Shown here one piece after another: positions 54,838 to 64,000 of a stretch of 64,000 nt of DNA (the first letter of the stretch is position 1; every line of letters begins with the position of its first letter). The position numbers were made by a program, and so were the translations under genes. The stretch is from Eupeodes corollae (lineage: Eukaryota > Arthropoda > Insecta > Diptera > Syrphidae): NCBI RefSeq assembly GCF_945859685.1, contig NC_079148.1:22765946-22829945 (forward strand), in the 5' to 3' direction. The notes under the pieces are model-generated. The model worked only from the letters and a program-made list of their open reading frames with translations, searched no databases and was not told where the DNA came from.

Positions 54838-56641
54838 ATGGAATCTAGTGAGACTCTAAACACTTCACTGTCGGCTGTAAAATCAATACCTGACGAAGAT
54901 CTCAATGATCTTCTCATATTCAGCCAGAAAGGAAGTGTCGAAAATTCCAACCTAACCGATTTTCAATATCGCGAAGTCATGGAGATGACGGCAGATCTTT
55001 TTCGAGATGACGACGAAGAAGGACTAACTTTCAAACAAAAAACTCAAAAATACCCTCAAGAGTTTAATCTGTCTTTTTCTTCGGGAACACCAGATCCAAG
55101 TTTATTATTGAACTCACAGAAAAGTGAAAGCATTGGGCTTAGTTGCGGCACCCCCATTTTACAAGATAATCTTGAGGAATCTGTTTTTGTTCATCCTCAA
55201 ATGAAGAATGAGCCACTAGATCTGTCGGTACCGTCAGTTCAATTTTCACCTGCTATATCGTCTAAGTTAGAAAATCAATCAAATGACGATCTGGATCTTG
55301 AGTTTTCTGCAGATCCCTTTTCTTCGATCTCGAGACCAAATGAATCGGATATATATGTCTCTGAGGATGACCCATACAAAATAGGTCCAAGTTCCTCTCG
55401 TGCTTGTAAATCATCCATGGAGTTTTTAACGCAAAGCTACAGTCAGGTATCCTTAGAAGATGAGGAAGAAATTTTAAACAAACGACGTAATTTGTATTCA
55501 ACCAAAGCCCAGAAGGATTTTACCCAAATTCCAAGCTCGGTACAACGGCTCTATGATACCATTAAAGTGGCGTATTCAGATTTTGCTTTCGTATATTCCC
55601 TGAGCGCACAGATGTGCCAAGAAAAAGTGCCCATGGACTGCTTTGTGCATTTAAAAATTGGTCTATTGTTAAGCATTGCCTCACTAGAGGACAATCCAGA
55701 TCGTCCACCTATCTCCGTAGTAGCCATTGGACCTGAGTTTGATATGGCCAGCTTGTTGATGGAGCACATTGGCAGTGTGGCAGAGAGATTCGTTGGACCA
55801 GATGATGATTTCAAGGTGCCAGCCAATGAAGACAGCAAGCACACATGGATTCATGCCGATCCTATTGTAATGGCCAGCGGTGGGATATTCTTTGTGGGTG
55901 ATTGGGGGCGATTAAGAGCGTCCCGAAGTTTTAGATTATTTAAAATCATTGAGTGCGGTCAAGTACCTCTTGAAAAGACCACCGTCACTTGCGATTTAGA
56001 AGCAGCTATCTGGACTCACTGGCGATCGTATAAGTTTAATACTAAAGACCAACATCTTTTTAATAAATTTATCGAGTAAGTATACCTTCCTGATATTGGT
56101 TTTGACTTTTTGAGTGTTTGATTGGAAATATTTATAAAATATGAATATATTTAGAATTTTTGGTATACCACTTATAATCGAAGACGATAATCACGAAGCT
56201 CTGGTGGATTTTATACTAGCACAGTCGTCAATAAATAAACCCGAGTCAACTGTCGATGAACTCTCAATTGGGACAGATGATATGCGTGATTTTCTCGCAA
56301 TCGTAAGCAAACGCAGGGTAGATCTAACAGAAGAAGCTTCAGAGATTCTGAGGAAGTATTTTATAGCTTCTAGAATGGACAGACCAGATTGCTTAGCACA
56401 AAAATCATTTACTACTCTTAAACTATTTGCCGAATCGTTTGCTAAGCTATCCCTTCGCCATGACGTTGTATTGATCGATGCGATTTCGGCAGTTTATATG
56501 GCTGAGAATATGATACAGAATCTGTTTGGAGCAGGAGCATATCCTCCACCAGAATTTAAAACTCACTCTTTTATTGGTGATGTCGATGAGCATATGATGA
56601 AGTTTCAGGAATGGCTTGAAAATTACATTTCTAGGTACTAG
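54838..56641 (+). CDS. mei-218: mei-218-like protein (C-terminal MCM/AAA-like half)
   Basis: Exon 1 is 54838-56075 and exon 2 is 56155-56641; joined they are 1725 bases (574 codons plus stop) with matching phase. The first 220 or so residues are acidic, Ser-rich and probably disordered. An MCM-like AAA fold follows from about residue 225. The Walker A position reads GPEFDMAS instead of a GxxGxGKS loop. The Walker B position reads GGIFFVGDWGRL instead of an acidic DE pair. The strand at CGQVPLEKTTVTCDLEAAIW matches the MCM pre-sensor strand, and the FGIPLII segment matches the region near the arginine finger. Loss of the ATPase motifs is as described for Drosophila MEI-218. The ATG is chosen as the first in frame after mei-217; both are probably translated from one transcript. 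Confidence 0.82.
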
Positions 56642-57234
56642 AATAGGAAAAGTTTTTTTTGGTTTTTTATTTACATGTGTAAAAGAAGTTCTAAAAAATA
56701 GGTTAAGCCATTTTTTTCTAAAAATGAACTAGCTCGATTCGAGTTTAAACTTTTTTTTTTTGTTATTTAGTTTTAATAAAATATAATATTATTATCATAA
56801 GAATAAAGTTAATACAGTCGTTCTTTATAAAATAAAGTGCAGATCCTACAAAATAAACAATTTTGTCTTGTTCATTATCCGCTTTTCAACAGGACAAGAT
56901 AATACAAAGCCAAATACAAGATGTCTTGCTTCGGAAATACCACTGAACATAGAAACAGACCATGAGTCAGAAGCTGTCAAAGCGTTATTCTCAATTTTCC
57001 TAAAAAAGGATCGCAATTAAGACCTAATTCATTACTGGAATACCTTGGCATAAATTTTAGGGAGAGGATACCCAGCGCATATTTCTCATGAATGTGTAAA
57101 AATCATAGATTAAGCTTAAGCCAAATGAGGAAGTTGTTTTTTTTATAAGCATTCTCTAAGACCTACATACTTTCCTTCTTAATATGCTATCTTGAAACTA
57201 CACTATTTTTCAAAATAATTTTCACAGACCATTT
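56642..57234 (+). other. mei-218 3' UTR and intergenic sequence
   Basis: AATAAA-type signals near 56774, 56802 and 56830 suit polyadenylation of the mei-217/mei-218 transcript. Nothing else recognised. Confidence 0.5.
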
Positions 57235-57845
57235 TAAAAGTTGACACAGACCGAATGTTAACAAAAAAATTAAAAAGGTCCATCTTTAAGAAACTTTATA
57301 AATGCTTTGGTGCAAATTTATACTCAACTCAGAGCCTGGTCTTGAGACTCCCTGACGAATCCACCATAGCTGCCAAACAGAATGTGAAGTACCTTGGATT
57401 CCATTTCAATGAGTTGCTAAGGTTCCACCAACACTCCAAAAACGTTCTTAAAAAAAACAATTTGGCCTTCCACCGCCTACACCCTTTGATGAAGAAAAGA
57501 ACAGGACTAAGTCAACCAACGAAGATACTCATCTACAAGCAGCTCTTAAGCATCAGCTACTCCTTTCTAGTCTGGTTTTCAATCTCGAAGACAGCCATGA
57601 AGAAACTTTTAATATACGAAAGGAAAATTCTCAGAATTTACACCGGCCGTTACTTTGACCGGCATCGACGGAAACACTACAGGAATAATTATCTTTACTC
57701 TGAAGCCAAAATATTCCCGATTGACAATACCTAGTCCTGTCAGCGAAGAGACTTGTACGAAACATCATCGACCACCCGAATCAACTAATGAGAAGGATGA
57801 CCACTGAACAACGACATCCAGAGCCAAGATACCTCAGTGTAATTT
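57235..57845 (+). pseudogene. jockey-type RT C-terminal fragment
   Basis: Open from 57255: KQNVKYLGFHFNELLRFHQH, NLAFHRLHPLMKKRTGLSQP, TKILIYKQLLSISYSFLVWF and ERKILRIYTGRYF, then in another frame LVLSAKRLVRNIIDHPNQ. This is the thumb and C-terminal part of a jockey-like LINE polymerase; no tail or target duplication was identified. Confidence 0.7.
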
Positions 57846-58896
57846 AAACTCTTAATGACAGCTTAATCATGGAAAACGAGGAAGAAGTCTCGTTTTATAC
57901 TGCCCTTGGGACAGCCTTCTACCAAGGCTAAACACCACCTCCCCAAAACCAACACCAAAAGGAACATTGACAACCAGGAATGAACACACTGAGAATGATG
58001 AATCAGATGACTTTTAAAAAACTTAAGCCACTGTATAACGTTAGGCCCCTTATGTGCCAACAAATGTAAATTAGTCATAAGTATCATATTATTTAACACC
58101 CAAATTGTATATATTATGTTAAAAAAAAATGTATACTCAACTCATGTTAATAGGTACTCAGGCCTGTCATGAATTCCACCGTAATCGGAAACTTTTATAA
58201 ATCCTAAAAAATCTTATCACGGATTCCGTTCGTTGGAATTTTCCACTACGGAAGATTTTTGTTTATAGCTTTTTTCGGTATGGAATTCGTTAGAGGGCGG
58301 ACTAACTAATACTCAGAGCATATTTCTGTTTTTAAGGATCGTTGAAATGACGTCAAAATGATTAGAATAAAGGTGCTTGCATGGGAGGCCATAGCCACAG
58401 ATTTTTGCAAATATTTAAAGCAGCAGTGGATAAGGATGAAAGTTTCAGCGCAACAAATAAAAATTTGAAGCAAAAAAGGCATAAAAGCAACAACATTGAT
58501 CCCATCGATTGCTTCACGGCATGATAGCTGAAAAAAAGGTAGAAGATACCATCTTCATTGACATTTTTAAGTGCCTGCCTTAAATACCAATGTGGTGACT
58601 CCTGCTCTCCAGCGTTAAGCTCTAACGCATAATTATAAATTATTTCTTATAATCCCGAACCATTCGACGCTACCGCAGTCAGCCCAATTGAACTAAAAGT
58701 CTCAAGCTCCCGTAACTTCTGAACTAGCAAGCCAAAAACGTATTTCTTTTCTCCATCTACATCATGAAACTTACTGGGGTGCTTTTTAAAAGCGTCAAAG
58801 AAAAAAACAACAAAGGGGCACGTTATAACTGATCGTCGACATCAATTAAAGAATTGCGATGAATTGCATGTGTTGCAAGTTGCTCTGGCAGAACTG
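57846..58896. other. intergenic with eroded repeats
   Basis: A hairpin-like pair GAATTCCACCG (about 58171) and CGGTATGGAATTC (58274) suggests a small MITE. On the minus strand near 58850-58560, broken frames read FDAFKKHPSKFHDVDGEKKY and ESPHWYLRQALKNVNEDGI, an unrecognised transposon-like protein. Confidence 0.35.
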
Positions 58897-59286
58897 GGGA
58901 GTTATTCCGTTTTCCGTATTTTTCGAAACGATAATCGTCAAAACGATTATCATTAACGATATCGTCAATAATTTGCTTCACGTAACTTTATCGCTATCGT
59001 CTCGTCAATCGTTTTCGGTATAAGATCGTTCAGTATGACTGAAATGTCAAAATGAACTCAACGAAAGATAATGCTTGTTGGATAACTTGAAAATGTTATT
59101 AAACTTGTAAAAAATGTCATGTTACCAAACATGCTAATTACTTTGTGAAGTTTATTGTTACTGTTACTTTTAGTGTTTTTATTTGTTGCCGCTGATGATA
59201 AAACTCTTGTTTCAAAATGTAAGTTTTTTTTTTATGATATGTTTTTAAATTGATAATTCTAAATATATAATTTTGTAAATACATAG

Positions 59287-60156
59287 GTCAGTAACACAAA
59301 ATCAGTTCCAAATGTGTATCAAATTTATGGATGAGCATCCCTCTTTGGCCAATGGGTATAAACCTAATTCTTTACAAGGGAAGGCGGACCTAAGTAAGTT
59401 GTGGGCCGAATTGGCTGTGATTTTAAATTCGAATGGCCCACCTATGAAAAACATTGCTTGTTGGAGGAAGGTAAATATGATGTTGATTGTGTAAATAACT
59501 TGTTTTATAAATATTTTATGTACATACATAGGTGTGGACTGATTACAAATATCGAGCTAAAAAAAACTGAGCCAAAATTTGTTGTCCATGCAAAAAACCG
59601 GAGGAGGGCCATTCGAAGAAGTAAAAATTACGGAGGATGATGAAAAAATAATTGAGTTGACATCAATTCGGAAGGCAGTATCCGGATTGAAGTGCATTTC
59701 TTTTGGAGCTCCAAGCCCATCCACAGCCGCAACAAATCTGTCAGTTGCATCGGCGTTAGCAGCAGCACCATCGACAGCCCCATCTTCCTCGGATTCAAAA
59801 ATAGTCAAAAGTCCACAGCATTCCCCAGGAAATGAGCCTGTACAAAATAGGAAAAGGTTGGTTTCGTAAAATTTTGTTAACTTTCTACATTATAAATATT
59901 GTTCTTCCTATGAAATATAGATATTCAACCCCCTTCGTGGCAGCCAGTACCCCTAAACGCCGAAAACAGAAGGATACAATATACAAATGAGTTACTGAAT
60001 GCTCAAATTGAAAATGATTCAATTTTTCAGGATAAATTATTGAACATTTTGAGAGAGCGAAATGAGCAAGATACAATGATTCAAGCCAGAGTCATTGAAC
60101 AACTGGAAAGACGCAACGACATTGCAGAAAAGCAATTACAAAAAGGATATTTTTAA
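59287..60156 (+). pseudogene. Harbinger Myb/SANT-like DNA-binding protein, frameshifted
   Basis: Exons are about 59287-59470, 59532-59856 and 59921-60156, with AG/GT borders; the first ATG probably lies in an upstream small exon ending at gtaagt near 59219. Exon 1 has the trihelix/MADF-like pattern (FMDEHPSLANGYK, LWAELAVILNS, CWRK|VWTDYKYRAKK) seen in insect Harbinger accessory proteins, which recruit the nuclease to DNA. An A-run of 8 at 59559-59566 puts the frame one base short; with nine the frame continues into MQKTGGGPFEE. A second shift near 59980-59990 separates TPKRRKQK from the C-terminal coil (NELLNAQIENDSIFQ...). Confidence 0.75.
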
Positions 60157-60355
60157 GTTGTGTGATTAATTTTGTATTTGAATTCATTTTTTTTTTGCTT
60201 AAACTATAGAATTTTTGTGTTTAGTTTCTAGTTATGTATGTTAATTATGCAGTTGTTTTTGTGTGTTAATATTTTTTTTCAGAAATATACCTAGTATAAA
60301 TATATTTAAATAATAATAAATAATCATGTCAAAAACAAATTTTGTATATCATCTC

Positions 60356-61733
60356 TTATATTAATTGCTTCATTGCATTGTTTTCACTTGATATTTGCGA
60401 TTCGCTCAATCCATAGCTAGGGAAGTTTTTGTCCTCTATTAAAATGTTACCATTTTTAACATTATAATATATACTTATGTTATGTAGAGCAGCACAAACA
60501 TTTGCAAAGGTAGCAATGTTTATCGGTTCGTAGCAACTCTTTCTTTCTTCCAAGAGAATTCTCCATCGACCTGAGGATTCCAAAAATGTGTATTGATGTC
60601 TTGAAATAAGTTAATTTGTAATTTCCCATATTGCTTACCTTTCAAAATACCGATACAACATTCAATTACATTTCTAGCTTTTGCATGAACATTATTAAAA
60701 TGACTTTTCGTTTCATCGGATGAGCTTCTATATGGTGAAAGCAACCAAGGTTCTAATGGATATCCACTATCACCTACAAAATTTTGGTTATAATGAGTTA
60801 TTTATAACGTATTAAGTGTTGTTTTTTACCCAAAAGCCAATAGTTATGTTCTCGTACATTAAAAGTGTTTTCGAAAAATTGTCTTTCATTTGAATGTTTC
60901 CATACGAATGAGTCGTGTGCAGATCCACCGTATCTAACATTAATTGCCATTATTCTCATTTTATGATCACAAATCTTAAAACAAAATCGATTAATAGATT
61001 TTCATATCGTTGTTTCAGTATTACTTACAACCATTGCATTTACGCTGTGTTTTCCCTTCCTGTTAAAGAATATTTGTTCATCTTCCCGTGGTCTTTGTAA
61101 ATAAAAATGTGTGCCATCTATGCAACCTACAACTATAAGTACATCTTCAATTAATAACTATTTGCAATTTATTGTTTTTGTCAATATTCGTTCTTTACTT
61201 AACCTCCTGGTATTGAAAATTTTTGATAAAACCATTGCTTTATTTCGGACTTTTCGTTTTCCCCAGATAGACTCCATTTTATCCACAGGGGACATAGCTG
61301 GCTTCCATAATGTTTGTTGTTTCCGAAACTTTTTGGATAATGTGCTTTGTGCAAGAGCGAGTCCAAAATCGTTGCCTGTCAACCATTGGTACCCTCCGCC
61401 ACCCAAAGTCTCAATAGTTATAGCAAATCTTAATATTGAAGGTATGTATGTAGAACGACTACCGTCTGGCAAATTTATTGTTTCCAGTATCATTATAAAG
61501 GCCTCTTTTGAAATGCGAAAACGTTGAATAAAACTACAATTTTGTTAAATTATTTTACAATAAGTAATATGTACATATTTTCGTTTGTATATAAAATAAA
61601 ATGCTTACATAAGGGTTGGAACAGAAAGAGGGTCTGATTCATCTCTTAATTGTCTTCGTAAACGTATTAATTGTTTTTTTTTTTTTGAGTTTTCATTTCC
61701 ACTTTGTAACAAAAGTAAATTACGTCGAAACAT
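60356..61733 (-). pseudogene. HARBI1-like DDE transposase, single frameshift
   Basis: Six exons on the minus strand: 61609-61733, 61204-61533, 61029-61132, 60830-60974, 60639-60773 and 60356-60567, all with consensus splice sites. The protein starts MFRRNLLLLQSGNENS. All three catalytic acids of the HARBI1 nuclease are present: GCIDGTHFYL, AHDSFVWKH, and the Glu of ARNVIECCIGIL, with GDSGYPLEPW between. Phase fits at every junction except inside exon 2, where one extra base in an A-run (about 61340) shifts TLSKKF out of the frame that continues LCPLWIKW ... WFYQKFSIPG. Apart from that base the gene reads as complete. It would cut and join the element's ends with the Myb partner. Confidence 0.85.
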
Positions 61734-61909
61734 GTTGACTTCAATTTGCTTAGTTGAATTTGGAAATTAATGACAGACGATACCTATTTAGCTATCGTGC
61801 AAACGCTATCGTTTTGACGATATCGCTTTGACGATTATCGTCTTACGTGAACTGATACTATCGTCGAAACGATATCGTCTAACGATAATCGTTTTACGGA
61901 ATGACCAAC

Positions 61910-62129
61910 CTGGATTTTTATTACATTATTACAATTACATTTTCAATATTTGATATTTATACATTTATTTATAATTTGTTAAATACTAACGGTAACAATT
62001 CTTAATATATACTTAAAATGTAAAAACTTAAACTAGACTGTTGAAAAATATTAATTTGCAATTTATACTTTTTGTATTATCATTTGGTGAATTAATGAAA
62101 GAGTGAAATTTATTATAGATTTCATTTAA
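61910..62129. other. intergenic AT-rich sequence
   Basis: No feature recognised. Confidence 0.35.
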
Positions 62130-62860
62130 TTGATTTAAGGGACTATGTACACCATAGTTTGATCTGCTAAATTAGTATTTAATGGTTTTTGCAATTTTAT
62201 ACTCGAACGACTAAAACTAAAGTTTAAACTACCAAGAACTGATGGTGATGAAATTTGTCCGTTTATTATTCCAACAATAAAACAAAACCGCAAATACATC
62301 CTATGATTTGTCAAAGAAACAAGATTTATGAGAGAAAGTCTTTGTGAATAAGGCGGTAATGTTTGAATATCATGAAACCACGTAAGGGATCGTAGACAAA
62401 AACGCAAAATTCTTTTCTGAATGGCTTCGAGTGTTGTGGCGTGTACGACGTAGTAAGGTGACCAGTGTACAAGCATATTCCAGGACTGGTCTCACAAATG
62501 AAACAAAAAGTAATTTTAAAACATAAGGATCACGGAAATCACGGCTAAATCTCTTAATAAAACCCAGAACTCTATTTGCTTTCTTAGCTATGAAGTTAAT
62601 ATGTTCATTGAATGTTAGTTTAGGATCTAAGACACCACCTGAGTCAGAAAATACTTATACTCTACTTAAAGGACAAGAATCAAACATGTTACTAAAAACG
62701 ATTGAACCTTTTTTGCGTGTAAAACTCATGGTTTTAAATTTGTCAACATTTAAAACAAGACGATTATTATTGCACCATTCCCTGAATAATATAATGTCTT
62801 CTTGCAAGTAGTTATTTTTTTTTTAATTTTAATGTCATCAGGCTTGTATTAGGACAGACG
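62130..62860 (-). pseudogene. jockey/R1-like LINE RT C-terminal half
   Basis: Minus strand from about 62860: WCNNNRLVLNVDKFKTMSFT, LDPKLTFNEHINFIAKKANR, VLGFIKRFSRDFRDPYVLKL and FVSFVRPVLEYAC; then in the next frame WSPYYVVHATTLEAIQKRIL, LPPYSQRLSLINLVSLTNHR. One shift separates the two halves near 62470. Confidence 0.7.
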
Positions 62861-63354
62861 ATTTTTTTATGATCGAAACCAAGTCATTCAGGACCAAGAT
62901 GACTACCCTGGGGGACACCAGAATTCACAACAAATTAACTTCAATACTCATTACGAAATATATCTTGCAAATATGAGGAGATCCAGTTTATGAAACAGTC
63001 GTTAAAACCTTGCTGTAATAGTTTCAAAAATAATGTTTTATGAAGATTGATGAAAGAACATGTTTCGATGATTGACAATTTTCGAGGAGGTGAGTCACAG
63101 CCTTATTATGAGTATCAATTGGTAGTCGATAATTTCTACCAATTATTTGATAAGTTCGTATTATAGGTATCAACTGGTAATTTTAGACCGATTGTGAATA
63201 TTTATCAGAAAATCATTGCAAATGAGTTTTATTTATTTTGTTTGAAGTTTCACATGTGAATTATTTGTTGCTTTTTGGCCACTGAAGGAAAAATTCTATG
63301 TGCGAAAATGTAGTTACTCTTATAAAAAATGACTTTCATTGTGTGGTATTTTTG

Positions 63355-63625
63355 GCTGTTATTTACAAGACTTATATACGTCCAAAGCTTGAGTATAACT
63401 CCCATATCTAGGCTGGTGCTCCTGCAAATTACTTAAGCCTCTTGGACAGTATTGAACGTAGAGCATTTAGATTGATTGGTGATATTACCATCATTTACTT
63501 CCCTTGAACATCGTCGAAATGTTTCTTGTCTCACGCTTTTTTACCGTTATTTTAATGGTTCATGCTCTAGAGAAATAGCCAGCTGCATTCCTCCCCTTAA
63601 ACAGTTCAACCGTAATACTCGCGCT
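63355..63625 (+). pseudogene. LINE RT C-terminal fragment
   Basis: YIRPKLEYNSHI, AGAPANYLSLLDSIERRAFR and LIGDITII, followed by a shifted HRRNVSCLTLFYRYF-like stretch and SQLHSSP. Same family as 19745-19995. Confidence 0.6.
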
Positions 63626-63630
63626 TCTAG

Positions 63631-64000
63631 GTTAGGTTAGGTTATAGTGGCTGTCCAAGATGGAACGGACACACTTAGGCCAGTTTAATGGCCCATTGTG
63701 ATACCACATGAATCTTGAGGCTTCCTCCTAAGCTCAATGGAACCAGTTAGAGTCCCTTACGAAACTTGAGAGGCTGATTATACCGATATGATTTAGATGG
63801 TTTAGATCGTTAAAGAAGAATTCTTCTAGGTAATTCTTGCGTTTTCGAGCTAGAGCAGGGCATGTGCAGAGAAGATGAAGAACCGTTTCTTCCTCTTCCT
63901 CGTCCATACAGCTTCTGCAAAAGTCATTTGAGAATACGCCTAGTCTCGTGGTGTGCTTTTCTATTAGACAGTGTCCGGTTATGACACCTATTATCGAGCT
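63631..64000 (-). mobile_element. I/LOA-like LINE 3' end, cut by the window edge
   Basis: The inverted equivalent of about 36930-37314: begins AGGTTAGGTTATAGTGGCTG, and the reverse encodes the same zinc-motif C-terminus (SCMDEEEEETVLHLL-like). Continues beyond the window. Confidence 0.85.

Larger units (their letters stand above)
58897..61909. mobile_element. near-intact two-gene PIF/Harbinger transposon
   Basis: The ends are imperfect inverted repeats. The left end reads ATTCCGTTTTCCG from 58904; the reverse of the right end reads ATTCCGTAAAACG. Inside each lie clusters of TATCGTNNNACGATA-like motifs (58921-59030 and 61785-61895). The exact first base and the target duplication are not resolved; CTG or CTGG occurs on both sides. 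Two divergent genes are present, a Myb/SANT-type DNA-binding protein on + and a HARBI1-type nuclease on -, the standard Harbinger arrangement. Confidence 0.85.

Overview
The window is animal nuclear DNA from a higher fly (Diptera). The signs are AT-rich sequence, GT-AG introns, host genes embedded in transposon debris, and a meiotic MCM gene split into two adjacent reading frames, the arrangement known for Drosophila mei-217/mei-218. There are no bacterial features.

Three host genes can be rebuilt exon by exon, all on the + strand. (1) 4270-40544 is a nine-exon LL5/PHLDB-family gene (FHA domain, coiled coils, C-terminal PH domain; 1390 codons, frame preserved across all eight junctions). Its 18.9-kb intron 6 holds much of the window's mobile DNA and a candidate alternative first coding exon at 30576-30647. 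(2) 51709-54730 is a mei-217-like gene (four exons, 249 codons). (3) 54838-56641 is a mei-218-like gene (two exons, 574 codons) that starts 107 bases after the mei-217 stop. Together 2 and 3 look like a dicistronic unit encoding the N- and C-terminal halves of a meiotic MCM-like protein with degenerate ATP-binding motifs.

The rest is mostly transposons. 0-1.3 kb: gypsy pol remnant carrying an RTE-type LINE insertion. 8-34 kb (PHLDB introns): SINEs, LINE fragments, three Harbinger-type elements, several Tc1-like elements (one nested in another), a foldback MITE family and a second RTE copy. 35-37 kb: LINE with RNase H and a 12-bp target duplication. 37.5-38.7 kb: AT-rich tandem array. 38.8-39.95 kb: dead mariner. 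41.8-45.6 kb: third RTE copy and a Tc1 relic. 45570-50794: a complete Ty3/gypsy retrotransposon with apparently identical LTRs and an open 1507-codon gag-pol frame. 52.4-54.0 kb: fourth RTE copy, interrupted by another LINE, inside a mei-217 intron. 58.9-61.9 kb: a nearly intact two-gene Harbinger element whose genes are broken mainly by small indels, two of them in A-runs. 62-64 kb: LINE fragments.

The most notable points are the mei-217/mei-218 unit, the near-intact Harbinger, the young gypsy element, and a tRNA-like SINE whose tail resembles the 3' end of the resident RTE LINE.
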